Positions 12,001 through 20,600 are shown, counted from the stretch's first letter. The stretch: 64,000 nucleotides of DNA from Azorinus chamasolen (GCA_963576725.1 OY755247.1:16618526-16682525), one strand, 5' to 3'. Notes: generated by a model from the letters alone, not told the origin. Numbers and translations are program-made.

Positions 12001-15000
12001 CTGACGACTGCAGATATTTCTTTACTTATGAATATCTTGAAAATAACAATGTCGCAGTTACAGTACAAAAGAAGAAAGGTAAGCTGGTCTAGATCAGATG
12101 TACAAGAAAAAGCAATGGTAAGAATATCTAGATCAGATGTCCATGAAAGAGCAACGGTAAGATGATCTAGATCAGATGTACAAGAAAGAGCAATGGTAAG
12201 AATATCTAGATCAGATGTACAAGAAAGGGCAAAGGTAAGCTGATCTCGATCAGATGAACAAGAAAGAACAAGAAAGAACAACGGTAAGAATACATAGATC
12301 AGATGTCCATGAAAGAGTAAAGGTAAGATTTTCTAGATCAGATGTACCTACAAGAGCAAAGGCAAGATGATCTAGGTAAGATGAAACTGTAAGAACTAGG
12401 GTAAGAATATCTATATCAGATGTACTGGTACATATAAGAACAGTTGTACATGAAAGATGAACTAGATCTACTTTCCGATTTTACAGTAAAGTAAATGCGA
12501 CCACATAATTTACCAACATAAGATTCTGTAAAAACAAGTTTTTGCTTAATACAGGGCAAAAGTAATGCAATAAGCTCCTGGGAACTTTTTGCATAACGTT
12601 TGTCTTGCATTAAGCTACTACCTTTTTTTAAAAAAAATCCAGAACTATACCTCTTCTGGGCGGTCGTGCTAGCGAGACCTTGCCGTGTATGAGGACACGA
12701 TTCTATTTGTCTTTATTTCATAATGTCTACCTAACAATTCTTCAACAGTGCACACCTCCATTGTATTTGGGGAGACTATGGGTATACAACTATTGTCACT
12801 GGCGCTATCTACCTGCGGGTACCATCAGTTCTATTTGTCTTTATTTCATAATGTCTACCTAACAATTCTTCCGCAGCGCGCACCTCTCCTGTATTAGGGA
12901 TGACTATAGGTATTGTCACTGGCGCTATCTACCTGCGGGTACTATACAATTCTATCTGTCTTTATTTCATAATTTCATAATGTCTACCTAACAATTCTTC
13001 TGCACCGCACACCTCTCCTGTATTAGGGTGACAATGGGCAGTGTAATTGGCACTATCTGCCTGCGGGTACCATACAGTTCTATTTATTTCAGAATGTATT
13101 CTGCTGCGCACACCTTCCCTTTATTATTATGTCTCCCCCCCCCCATATTTATATGGGGGAGACATATTGTTTTCGTGAGAGTTGTCTGTCTGTCTGTCCG
13201 TCTGTCCGTCCGTCTGTCTGTCTGGCCGTCACACTTTTTGTCCGGACGATAACTTCAATATGCCTGATGCCAGTTGATTGAAACTTCATATATGGAAAGA
13301 GCATAATGAGAGGAAGTGTCATGCACAAGGTCCATAACTCTGGCTTCACTAATATTGGAGTTATTGCCCTTCGTAAAATAAAATCACACTTTTTTTGTCC
13401 GGACGATAACTCCTATATGGCTCATGCCATTGGATTGAAACTTCATATATGGAAAGATCATGACGAGAGGAAGTGTCATGCACAAGGTCCATAACTCTGG
13501 CTTCACTAATATTGGAGTTATTGCCCTTTGTAAAAAATATAAGTTTTTGTCAGGACAATAACTTCAATATGCCTGATGCAAGTTGATTGAAACTTCATAT
13601 ATGGAAAGAGCATAATGAGAGGAAGTGTCATGCAGAAGGTACATAACTCTGGCTTCACTAATATAGGAGTTATTGCCCTTTGTAAAAAAATCACACTTTT
13701 TTGTCCGGACGATAACTTCTATATGGCTCATGCCATTGGATTGAAACTTCATATATGGAAAGATCATAACGAGAGGAAGTGTCATGCACAAGGTCCATAA
13801 CTCTTGCTTCACTAATATTGGAGTTATTGCCCTTTGTAAAAAAAATCACATTTTTTTTGTCCGGATGATTACTCCTATGTGACAAATGCCATTGGAGTGA
13901 AACTTCATACATGGAACGATCATGATAAGAGAAAGTGTCATGCATAAGATCCTTAACTCGAGCTTCAATAAATTTAGAGTTATTGCCCCTTGTACATTTG
14001 TTTAATTCTTTCTTGTCCGGACGATAACTCCTACATGGCTCTTGCCATCGTATTGAAACTTCATACATGGAAAGAGCATGATGAGAGAAAGTGTCATGAA
14101 CAAGGGCCATAATTCTGGCTTCAATACTTTTGGAGTTATTGCCCTTTGTTACATTTTTTGGCCGATCAATAACTCCTGTTCGACTGATGCTATTGGAATG
14201 ACATTTTATTTTTGGAAAGAGCATGATGAAAGTAAGTGTCATGCACAAGGGCCATAAATCTGGTATCAGTATTTTTGGAGTTATTAGCTGTTATCATTTT
14301 CTTCTTGAAAAATGTAGTGTGGAAAACGCATAATGAGGGGAAGTATCATTCATCAAGACCATAACATTTTTAGTGATTTCCCTTTACATATTGTTTTTAT
14401 TAGAGGGGAGACATCCGTTTTTGTGACAAAAACCTCTAGTTGGTATTGCCACTGGCACTATCTACCTCCGGGTACCATACAGTTCTATTTGTCTATATTT
14501 CAGAATGTCCACCTAGCAATTCTTCTGCATCGCACACCTCCCCTGTATTTGGGGTGACAATGGGTATTGTTACTGGTGCTATCTACCTTCGAGTACCGTA
14601 GAGTGTGACATGTAACTGTTTATAAAAATGGTAATTAATCCTTCACCTACTGTCGGCTGTCGGCGGATCCATTATTACATTTACAAACAGTTTGGATCCA
14701 GATGAGATGCCGAGTATATCGGCTGTACACATTTGATATCAGCTAATGTTAACCAGTATTCTACTGTACACCTTTGATATCAGCTAATGTTAACCGGTAT
14801 TCTACTGTACACCTTTGATATTGGCTAATGTTAACCGGTATTCTACTGTACACCTTTGATATCAGCTAATGTTATCCGGTATTTTACTGTACACCTTTGA
14901 TATCAGCTAATGTTACCCGGTATTCTACTATACACCTTTGATATCAGCTAATGTTACCCGGTTTTCTACTGTACACCTTTGATATTGGCTAATGTTAACC

Positions 15001-17588
15001 GGTATTCTACTGTACACCTTTGATGTTGGCTAATGTTAACCGGTATTCTACTGTACACATTTGATATTGACTAATGTTAACCTGTATTCTACTGTACACC
15101 GTTGGTATTGGCTAATGTTAACCTGTATTCTACTGTCAGCGGCTCATGTTCAGTCAGGTCGCTTTTTTCATGATAATGTTTAAATAGTACATATCAGAGC
15201 TACAGATAAATTTGCGTATTCAAATACTAAGATCGTCATTTCTGACCAAACTCAATGTTGTTACCACCCTTTAGAATCGTCTCGAAGAGACGATTCTAAA
15301 GAGTGTAACAACATAGGGTTTGGTGGAGAAATAAAGAAGTTATTCTTGAAAACACTTTAATTTACGCATCTTATCTTGACCTCTGTTAATGGTACAGATG
15401 GATAGTGGCAAAAATACAGTTGAACTTCGATATCTCGATCTTCAAGGGACCATACAATTTACTTCGAGGTAACACATGTTCGAGTCATCCTATTTCTAAT
15501 CTGAGCAAGTTCTCAGCTTAATGCAGGTCTAAAGTATTGCCGAAAGCTCCTGTAGGAGCTTTCAGCATTACTTCAGACCTGCATGAAGATGTCACATGTG
15601 TTTTAGATATGCGTAGTGATATCTTCACCTTTTAGAACATATCAGTATTGTATATTTTTGAAGAACAGAAATTTTACTTCGATATATCGCAATGTCGAGT
15701 TATCCGAATTCGAGATATCGAAATTCAGCTGTACACCCATCCGTACTAGAATCAATTGCACATCACCCACACCTTGAGACATGGTGTGTTTAAGGTGTTG
15801 CAAATAGTGCTTCAAACCAGTCACTGAGTTGAACAATAATCCAAGCGCCTTTTCAAGGACACTCATCAGCATATGCGTTTATTTATTATCAATCTTAGCC
15901 CTTTCTCTCATACAATGAATTCGCATGCCTTTGCAAACAGAGTAGATCCAGTCTGACAAGGGCCTCTTCTGGTTGCCTGTGGAATTATAATATATCTGAC
16001 TCTACAGTTTCTACCGATACCCAACAATCCTGTGACCATATGCTATTATCAAGTTTCAGCTGACAAATATTCATAGTATTATTTATTACACGAACATTCA
16101 ACGGAGAAAGAGTTAACAGATCAGTTCAGTATCCATGCTTATAAAACTTTTTAGTTGAGTCTGACTTCGTCCTCAAGTTTTTGATTGGTCGGATTTGAGC
16201 ATAAACTAAACTAAAAAGCTTTATAAGCATGGACACAGACCAGGATCAACAACCGCTGTCTGATTCTTCAGTATCTACATCGTCTAATAGGTTGTTTTTG
16301 CCGAGATCTAATATTTGCTTGCATCATACCAAATACCAAAAGGCGCAATACAATTATACAAGTCAATTGGAAACATTGCCATGCCCATTGGTATTGGGAG
16401 TTTGGGACTCGATATTATGGAGACTGGTATGTGCCAAAATTCCAGATATGTTTACGTGCAATCGTTGTCAATGTACATGGCATTGTCATTTGAGGACCGG
16501 TCGTGTGCGGAATGAAAGAAACAAAGAGATAGCTATGCATAGGACATGAGCAGCGTGCGGCGCCAACGCTCGTCTGATTTGGTGCTTGTCCAGCTATTTT
16601 TTTTTAAAAAAAATGAAACAAATAAGGGACCATACATAACTCCAAAACTTTGAAATAAAGAGTTATGGTTCTTATGTAAGGGCCTTCCCTTCAATGAGAT
16701 TTACTAACCTATGAAGTTTCATGTTGGTACCTCTTATACTTTTCGAGTAATGAGCTACATTAAAGCTTCTGCACGCCGCCGACGACGACGCCTACGACCA
16801 AGTGATCACAATAGCTCGACTTTTCTTCGAAACAGACGAACTAAAAATGATATACAGTAGAATCAGATTTAAGGGGCCATTCATTAATTGAATATGATTG
16901 TTACTGTTACTGAATGTATACAATTTTGCAGGGGCAGGGTCGAAACTAACGTTGTCAGAACTTGTGACCTAATCCCATTTCCAATGTATGTATAAAATGG
17001 AAATAAAATATGCATAAACAAATTGAACATAGGAGTCGTAAAAAGCAGTTGGTTGCTTAATGCATGATAAAAGTAATGCAGAAAGCTCCTATAGAAGTTC
17101 ACTGCATTACTATTACCTGCATTAACATACCACATGCTCAGACATCTTTTTGATGGACGCTTAAGAGGCTCTATCGTATTTTGTTTTACCCCATGAAGTC
17201 ATCAGTTACCTCCCTTGTACAAATTAGTTCGATAATATGCGTAAAATAACACTTTTTCAAGAATAACTCCACCAAATCCTACGTTATAACAGAGACCTAT
17301 ATGTTTATATGTCTCTGGTTATAACCACTCTTTAGAATCGTCTCTTCAAGACGATTCTAAAGAGTGGTCACAACATAGGGTTTGGTGGAGAAATGACGAT
17401 TTTAGTATTTGAGAACGGGTATTTATCTGTTGTTTTGTACATTGTCGTTTTTAGATGCCCTTGGTGTTCGTTACATGCCTGTAGCCAGGAATCCAGACAG
17501 GGACTGCATCGGAACTACAATTACCATCAGAATAACTGGAAGATACCACACTTGTTCTAACAAACATTGGCTCGTTTATTTTTTTTAA
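2936..17588 (+). CDS. integrin beta subunit, 3' part (5 exons seen)
   Basis: Gene-level span. Integrin beta subunits pair with an alpha subunit at the plasma membrane and bind matrix or cell-surface ligands. Five exons join with consistent phases: 2936-3042, 4323-4412, 7489-7630, 11962-12078 and 17455 to a stop at 17586-17588. In order they encode cysteine-rich I-EGF modules, the beta-tail domain (motifs CPGQCVKNRECALCKGF and DDCRYFFTYEYLENNN) and the pre-membrane segment with ARNPDRDC, where known beta chains have NP..C just before the membrane helix. The I-like domain and earlier EGF modules must lie left of the window. No transmembrane helix or NPxY tail was found downstream, so the end may be truncated, use a weak donor, or splice to an exon I missed. 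Introns are filled with MITEs and minisatellites. Family assignment is firm; the 3' end is not. Confidence 0.88.
3290..3500. repeat. CA-rich low-complexity tract
   Basis: CCACC/ACACAC/CGCACG-rich sequence with overlapping open frames of Thr/His/Pro composition on both strands, explained by simple repeats. Confidence 0.8.
3644..3852. mobile_element. D-type pogo-like MITE, divergent ends
   Basis: TACAGTACAATCCCGCTAAT...GGGGTTCTACTGTA with a hairpin whose arms AAAAGTAATACAGA / TCTGTATTACTTTT differ from other D copies but still pair. Confidence 0.8.
3879..4048 (+). mobile_element. B MITE, hairpin deleted
   Basis: TTTAACGCATTACCTCATAG to GAATGGGTTAA, with the usual GATAAATAGAGCATTTGC hairpin missing between AACCATTGTG and ACTTTTTAC. 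Confidence 0.8.
4108..4175 (+). repeat. W-family hairpin fragment
   Basis: CGATCCAGATAGACAGCGAG...CTCGGCATCTAGACAGGATCC, a degraded copy of the palindrome seen intact at 49132-49190. Confidence 0.6.
4323..4412 (+). CDS. integrin beta exon: last I-EGF module
   Basis: Thirty codons, phase 0 at both ends, between an AG acceptor (4321-4322) and a GTAAGA donor. It encodes VCNEAGNCVCGKCKC and ends GPTCEECP, the expected form of the final I-EGF module. A pyrimidine run lies just upstream of the acceptor. Confidence 0.88.
4430..5958 (+). repeat. ~30-bp minisatellite, part 1
   Basis: About 50 units of CCTGCTGTAGACTGTTTATT + AGCCCCTAT, 28-31 bases each, with many variants. It lies in the beta-gene intron after the exon ending 4412. 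Confidence 0.92.
5959..6240. other. insertion splitting the minisatellite
   Basis: About 280 bases unlike the flanking units. It has GAGCGAGTTCGACCATCAAT near one end, TCGATCAACATTTAGTCGAA near the other, and an internal CTCTAGCTCGCTC. It may be a decayed transposon; ends were not resolved. Confidence 0.5.
6241..6600 (+). repeat. ~30-bp minisatellite, part 2
   Basis: A continuation of the 4430 array with more diverged units (for example CTGCTGGGGATTGTTTATTA). Confidence 0.85.
6857..6937. repeat. P-family long palindrome
   Basis: Arms ATCGAAGGCTTGGTGCAAAA and CTATTGTAACTCCTTCAC pair almost perfectly through the centre CTTTGTGAAG. The intact sister is at 23099-23181, a half copy at 61121-61165. 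Confidence 0.9.
6975..7190 (-). mobile_element. A2 MITE, partial
   Basis: The hairpin TTTGCAAACAGAAATGACCC / GGGTCTGCTCTGTTGGC with a perfect CAGACGGCTCC core is followed by the body shared with 36908-37117 and 55286-55557, in reverse orientation. Confidence 0.7.
7228..7442. mobile_element. Y MITE (TTAACCCATTTGCTCCC ends)
   Basis: TTTAACCCATTTGCTCCCAC at the left and GGGCGCAAATGGTTTAA at the right form imperfect terminal inverted repeats with TTAA edges. It holds half of a core-1 hairpin. It lies 45 bases before a beta exon. Confidence 0.7.
7489..7630 (+). CDS. integrin beta exon: beta-tail domain start
   Basis: The acceptor is TTTTGTAG. The exon starts in phase 0 and ends in phase 1 at GAAG|GTAGGG. 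It encodes TCPGQCVKNRECALCKGF and further residues ending KEHFEG, matching the cysteine pattern that opens the beta-tail domain. The last ~80 bases of the exon plus its donor are repeated twice in degenerate form immediately downstream (7631-7830). Confidence 0.87.
7631..7830 (+). repeat. two degenerate tandem copies of the preceding beta exon's 3' end plus donor
   Basis: After the donor at 7631 the sequence repeats CAATA.AACAGTGAGCAGTG and the rest of the exon end twice, each time closing with GAAG|GTAGGG. Donor-like sites sit at 7631, 7729 and 7812. Frame-preserving read-through meets a stop within the first copy, so these are not usable coding exons. Confidence 0.8.
7831..8060. other. no gene seen
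   Basis: AT-rich intronic sequence without recognised repeats. Confidence 0.4.
8066..8577 (-). mobile_element. B MITE split by a D3 element
   Basis: The B left half ends GGTTTCAAACTA at about 8185 and resumes TATTCTCAAATTTCC at 8487, matching uninterrupted B copies across the join. Confidence 0.8.
8184..8486. mobile_element. D3 pogo-like MITE nested in B
   Basis: TACAGTTGAACTTCGATATA...GAAGTTCATCAGTA with TA at both ends. Core-2 hairpin AGCTTAATGCAGGTCTAAAG / CTTTAGACTTGCATTAAGCT. Confidence 0.85.
8990..9088. mobile_element. D2 MITE, core deleted
   Basis: GTTGGTATATTAGGGCAGGT GGCTGCTTA joins directly to AACACAAAATGCTTGATGTA and GGTTTACTGTA, lacking the hairpin. Confidence 0.75.
9290..9361 (+). 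repeat. short direct repeats
   Basis: Three to four copies of ATTGTTAATTTCAATA spaced by 17-30 bases. Confidence 0.7.
9455..9830. mobile_element. U pogo-like MITE
   Basis: Starts TGAACCCTCATCATACCGGC and ends GTAACGAGGGTTCACTGTA. The central hairpin arms GAACACAAGAAGTGCAAAA / TTTTGCACTTCTTGTGTTC are unique to this copy, yet are framed by the usual GCTTAATGCAG. Confidence 0.75.
9832..10163. other. no gene seen
   Basis: AT-rich intronic sequence of the beta gene with nothing recognised. Confidence 0.4.
10164..10371. mobile_element. D1 pogo-like MITE
   Basis: TACAGTAAATCCCCTCTAAA...GAGGTAGTACTGTA with a core-2 hairpin (GGGTGAAAGTCACACAGAAAGC arm, partly decayed). Confidence 0.8.
10443..10669. 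mobile_element. T MITE
   Basis: TTAACCCTTTCGGCGCC to GGCGGTGAAAGGGTTAA with the perfect hairpin GATCAGACGCCGCCTT / AAGGCGGCGTCTGATC. Copies at 52310-52557 and 53896-54137 are inverted. Confidence 0.85.
11100..11316 (-). mobile_element. chimeric A/B MITE
   Basis: The left end is A-like (CCTCCATAAATACGCCTTTC); the hairpin and right part are B (GATAAATAGAGTAGTTGCTCC onward). Similar chimeras are at 39146 and 40495. Confidence 0.75.
11354..11600 (+). mobile_element. A MITE
   Basis: A body CTTCATGAATATTCATTCA... with the hairpin AAACAGAGCAGACTCCGATC...GAGTCTACTCTGTTTGC; the right terminus is decayed. Confidence 0.8.
11700..11892. mobile_element. C element
   Basis: CAGAGCTACAGATAACGATG to GGACCTCTG. 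Hairpin arms GACCAATCTTTAGAATCGTC / GACGATTCTAAAAACTGGTC. It ends 69 bases before a beta exon. Confidence 0.85.
11962..12078 (+). CDS. integrin beta exon: beta-tail domain core
   Basis: The acceptor is TTACATTTCAG and the donor GTAAGC follows 12078. The exon enters in phase 1 and leaves in phase 1. It encodes LCQFTDAADDCRYFFTYEYL and NNNVAVTVQKKK, corresponding to the conserved DDCWFYFTY block of beta-tail domains. The donor is the first unit of a 39-bp minisatellite that repeats GTAAG. Confidence 0.88.
12079..12440 (+). repeat. 39-bp minisatellite repeating a 5' splice donor
   Basis: About nine units, most exactly 39 bases, each beginning GTAAG (one GCAAG) followed by a CTAGATCAGATGTACAAGAA-like body and ending GCAATG or GCAAAG. 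Unit one is the authentic donor of the beta exon ending at 12078. One unit near 12235 is about 10 bases longer through an internal AAGAAAGAAC duplication. Reading through meets TAG at 12090-12092. Confidence 0.9.
12520..12635. mobile_element. D element fragment
   Basis: Core-2 hairpin TTTTTGCTTAATACAGGGCA...TCTTGCATTAAGCTACTACC without clear termini. Confidence 0.6.
12666..13129 (+). repeat. ~130-bp tandem repeat, left part
   Basis: Units built on CTACCTGCGGGTACCAT, CTATTTGTCTTTATTTCATA and GCACACCTCTCCTGTATT, about four copies. Confidence 0.85.
13130..14440 (+). mobile_element. pearl-like mosaic element 2
   Basis: Starts TGTCTCCCCC and a CCCCCATATTTATATGGGGG hairpin, then TGTCTGTCCGTC microsatellite, then ~7 tandem units (GGACGATAACTCC...CTTCACTAATATTGGAGTTA), ending AAAACCTCTAGT. 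A longer inverted copy lies at 42968-44574. It splits the 130-bp tandem array. Open frames of up to 185 codons on the - strand are translated repeat units. Confidence 0.8.
14441..14610 (+). repeat. ~130-bp tandem repeat, right part
   Basis: Two further units (GGTATTGCCACTGGCACTAT CTACCTCCGGGTACCAT) after the inserted element. Confidence 0.8.
14728..15138 (+). repeat. 41-bp minisatellite
   Basis: About ten units of ACCTTTGATATCAGCTAATG TTAACCGGTATTCTACTGTAC. Each unit holds TTAAC, but no MITE has entered the array. Confidence 0.92.
15195..15385. mobile_element. C element
   Basis: CAGAGCTACAGATAAATTTG to TTGACCTCTG with the CTTTAGAATCGTCTCGAAGA / palindromic centre. Confidence 0.85.
15415..15733. 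mobile_element. D3 pogo-like MITE
   Basis: TACAGTTGAACTTCGATATC...CGAAATTCAGCTGTA with a core-2 hairpin (AGCTTAATGCAGGTCTAAAG). Confidence 0.85.
15890..16116 (-). mobile_element. A MITE, reverse
   Basis: TAGCCCTTTCTCTCATACAA ... CAACGGAGAAAGAGTTAAC; the hairpin is degraded in one arm. Confidence 0.75.
16141..16230. repeat. foldback element
   Basis: CATGCTTATAAAACTTTTTAG pairs with CTAAAAAGCTTTATAAGCATG around TTTGATTGGTCGGATTTGAG. A relative sits at 41707-41813. Confidence 0.75.
16590..16860 (+). mobile_element. pearl-like mosaic element, right end
   Basis: AGTTATGGTTCTTATGTAAG-type body, then CCGACGACGACGCCTACGAC and GATCACAATAGCTC, the same end layout as at 32900-32996. Confidence 0.55.
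16861..17225. mobile_element. D element remnant in unassigned sequence
   Basis: A decayed core-2 hairpin (GGTTGCTTAATGCATGATAAA...TACCTGCATTAA) around 17048-17130. The rest shows nothing recognised. Confidence 0.5.
17229..17433. mobile_element. C element with extra apex
   Basis: The C hairpin arm is interrupted by AGAGACCTATATG...TATATGTCTCT, itself palindromic. It ends about 20 bases before the beta exon at 17455. Confidence 0.8.
17455..17588 (+). CDS. integrin beta exon: pre-membrane segment ending in a MITE-derived stop
   Basis: The acceptor is CGTTTTTAG. The exon enters in phase 1 (G|AT). It encodes DALGVRYMPVARNPDRDC, matching the stretch just before the membrane helix of beta chains. 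It then diverges into about 26 mostly polar residues and stops at TAA 17586-17588. That stop lies inside the TTAA that begins a family B MITE (17585-17788). No consensus GT donor is evident between the last conserved cysteine and the MITE; the only candidates are the weak GTTCTA near 17554 and GTTTAT near 17574. Either a nearby donor is non-consensus, or the chain ends here and lacks a membrane anchor. Confidence 0.7.
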
Positions 17589-17788
17589 CCCAGTCCCTCA
17601 TAGGCTATTTTCATACCCAACCTCTTTGAATAAATCTAACAAGATCGAGCTCAGCATTTACTAGAGAAAAGGAAATTTCAGAATTGTGTAGTTGAAACCA
17701 TTGTGACAAATAGAATATTTGCTCCATAGGAGCAAATGCTCTATTTATCACAATGGTTTCCATAAGTGACTTTGTGGGAATGGGTTAA
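17585..17788 (+). mobile_element. B MITE at the end of the beta reading frame
   Basis: TTAACCCAGTCCCTCATAGG to GGGAATGGGTTAA with the hairpin AAATAGAATATTTGCTCC / GGAGCAAATGCTCTATTT. Its left TTAA contains the TAA that closes the integrin beta frame. Confidence 0.9.
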
Positions 17789-18034
17789 GCAATCTATTAA
17801 ATCAATGAATAATCCTTAAGAAAACAACAAGTTTTAGTTTATTGATAAATGCGTCGAAACTTCAAAACAATTGCTCATGTGTACTTTCAAGCACTGAATT
17901 ATCAATGAACATGCAAACTGTCCTATTATATATACATGACGGTATTCAAAACTGTATTGATGGTAAACATGTACTCTACTTTTAAAAGTCTATGTGTATT
18001 TGAAAGATCTAATCGATGTACATATAACTGTAAA

Positions 18035-18366
18035 TACATCGGAACCTCGATATCTCGAACTTCAAGGAACCATATAAACTACTTCGAGATAACAGGAGTT
18101 CGAGTCATCCCTAGTTCTACCCTGGAAACTTCCCCGATGTGACAGCTTAATGCAGATCGAAATTTATGCTGAAAGCTCTTATAGGAGCTTTCAGCATGAC
18201 ACGCAACCTGCATCAAACTTTCTCATATCTTTATAGATAGGCGCAGTAGTGAACGTTTTAACAATTCTGGATTACAAATTTTTAAAGTAAATGATTTTTT
18301 ACCTCGAGGTTCGAGTTGTATCGAAGTTCGAGTTATCCGAATTTGAGATATCGAGGTTCTATTGTA
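18035..18366. mobile_element. D3 pogo-like MITE
   Basis: TACATCGGAACCTCGATATC...ATATCGAGGTTCTATTGTA with a CTGAAAGCTCTTATAGGAGC core. Confidence 0.85.
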
Positions 18367-18439
18367 TATACTTTTGTCTGGTTTCCAACGATTTGGAAAT
18401 AAGTAACAAACATACACAGGTGAACATATCTTAAGCGGC

Positions 18440-18580
18440 CATTCATTTATTTAACAGAGGGGTCTTAAATAGTAAGTGGTTGCTTAATGCAGGTCAAAAG
18501 TAATGCAGAAAGCTCCTATACTTTTGACCTGAATTAAGCTACCATTTGCCTTACAGACCCTAATTGGACATCTTTTTTAT
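18440..18580. mobile_element. D element, one hairpin arm shortened
   Basis: GAGGGGTCTTAAATAGTAAG TGGTTGCTTAATGCAGGTC ... CTTTTGACCTGAATTAAGCTACC. Confidence 0.65.
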
Positions 18581-18739
18581 TGCTGCTGAAGACATTTCTT
18601 CTGTGTAGAGTTTCCAATTAACTACATGTAGTTTCGTACCAAACATAATTTTGTCTCTCACATTTTACTTTCGAGTTTTCCTCTGTTCAACCTTTATACA
18701 TTTATACGGATTACAAATATGCGCATTATACATGTTTCC

Positions 18740-19360
18740 ATGGTTTAAACCAGTACTCTCTCCTGACTCAACACAGACTCCGTCCCACATCAGTACTACA
18801 TTCTGTGTGAACACAGACTTTGTCTGAAACAAACACTACATGTTGTGTATACACAAACTTAGTCTAAAACCAGCATTACATCCTCCGTCTCAAACCAGCA
18901 CTATCTCAGGACTGTGTAAAAACAGGCTCTGTCTTAAACCAGCACTATCTCCTCTGTGAACACAAAGTCCGTCTCAAAACGGCGCTATCAACTGTGTCAA
19001 CACAGACTCAAACCAGCATTACCTCGTATGTACACGCAGACTGTCTCAAACCAGTACTACACCATGTGTGAAACAGGCTTCATCTCGAATCAGCATTATC
19101 TCATGTGTAAACACAGGCTCCATCTCAAAATAGCTCTGCATACTGTGTAAACACAGAATCAGTTTCAAACCAGCACTATCTGATGTGTAAACACAGGCTC
19201 CGTCTCAAACTAACACTACATTATTATTATTATTATCCTGTGTTAACACATGCTCCATCTCAAACCAGCACTATTTCCTGTGTAAACACAGGATCAGTCT
19301 CAAACCTGCTTTATCTCCTGTGTAAACAAGGTTCTGTCTCAAACCAGTCGATTAATGTTT
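18740..19360 (+). repeat. 40-60-bp minisatellite
   Basis: More than twelve variants of CTGTGTAAACACAGGCTCCG TCTCAAACCAGCACTATCTC, with an internal (ATT)n near 19220. Confidence 0.88.
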
Positions 19361-19361
19361 T

Positions 19362-19590
19362 ACCTGGTGAATATTCGTGTAAAAATGTAATTAATCATGA
19401 ATATCCATTAGCTGATATTGTTATAATGGCATAGATTCTATTTAGCCATCGCAGAAACTGTTAAAATATATCTATATAATTCTATAAACAGAGTAGGCCA
19501 TAATCAGACGTCTCCAACAGGAACTGTCTGATCCGGATCTACCCTGTTTACAAATATTTAAAGGAGTATTTATGGAGTAAAGGGGTAACT
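19362..19590 (+). mobile_element. A MITE
   Basis: TACCTGGTGAATATTCGTGT ... ATGGAGTAAAGGGGTAA with the hairpin AAACAGAGTAGGCCATAATC / GATCCGGATCTACCCTGTTT. Confidence 0.8.
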
Positions 19591-19815
19591 CTTTCACTGC
19601 CCATGTCGAATCTGCTACCATCTTTGCAATTAGTTTGGATCCAGATGAGACACCGAGTAATTTGGCGTCTTATCAGGATCCCATCTGTTTCTTACTGTGA
19701 GTGTGTCTTTTGAAACAAAAATGAACATAGTTCAAGTATGAAACTTGAAACAGACGATAGCTTTTGCAGACGACAATTCACGATATATATTGTAAATGTG
19801 GTTATTAACTGTTTA
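19591..19815 (+). repeat. W-family element
   Basis: AGTTTGGATCCAGATGAGACACC / GGCGTCTTATCAGGATCC hairpin followed by the CAGACGATAGC...GCAGACGACAATT tail. Confidence 0.65.
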
Positions 19816-20600
19816 ACCTATTAACCTATCTTTGGTACCTGTATGTATGCAACCACAAGCGTAGGAATGATTGTTTGTGGCCTAAAATGACAAAAAAAAA
19901 CCAGTATATTAGTATATAATATCATAGACAGGGGTTCGAACTGTCAACAATGCCATTTCACTACCACCCGTAATAAACACGTCATATTTTTTCACATATT
20001 GATCAAATCGCCTTGATCCAACAGTTCCAAGTAGGCCTACCTAAATATTCACACTAATGATAACCATTTACCTTTATCGTGTAATTCTACTTGGTCTCGA
20101 AAACAAAATACAAATCCGAGCAAGATGTTGCTCATTTTAGGAGGTCGACAAAGATCGTGCAATCATTTTCAAGACTGGACAGCAACATAACACCATGCAG
20201 GGGAGAAACGACCGCATGCAACCAATAAACGAACTTATCATATGTAACTTGCCTGCATAAATCGTCCGCGAATCGCTCTCATATCCGTCGATTTCGCACT
20301 CTTTCTTTTCAAACAGTCAAATTTCAACCAGCTTCCATGGTGCAGACGTAGTAAGCGTTTGTAAGCTGTCGTTTCATTGGATGTCATATAACCCCGAGAG
20401 TCAATGAAGTGACCGCTTACATCTGCAGTCACGTGAAATCGGTGGCCGCGCTGTCCCCATATGTATGCAAAAATGTATTTTTTCATTATGTTTATACATG
20501 TACATGTATATGCATTTCTTTAATTATCACAATGTTGATAATTGTTTTCAGTGTATTGCTATTGTTACCATGTTACTTGCACAGTATTATAATAAATCTA
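19816..20600. other. unassigned non-repetitive sequence
   Basis: Bases 20090-20490 are less AT-rich and lack window repeats. They contain CACGTG near 20431 and an 82-codon - strand frame (20238-20486) with no family resemblance I can name. It could hold a regulatory region or an exon of an unrecognised gene. Confidence 0.35.

Noticed and set aside
13691..14248. 185-codon open frame on the - strand, and related frames of 133, 61 and 62 codons at 43160-44558
   Set aside because: They are translations of the tandem core units of the pearl-like element. The same phrase repeats every ~45-50 codons and is broken in other units, with no family resemblance.
16229..16549. 106-codon frame
   Set aside because: It starts at the edge of a foldback repeat. 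Composition is unremarkable, no homologue was recognised, and there is no splice context; it could not be supported.
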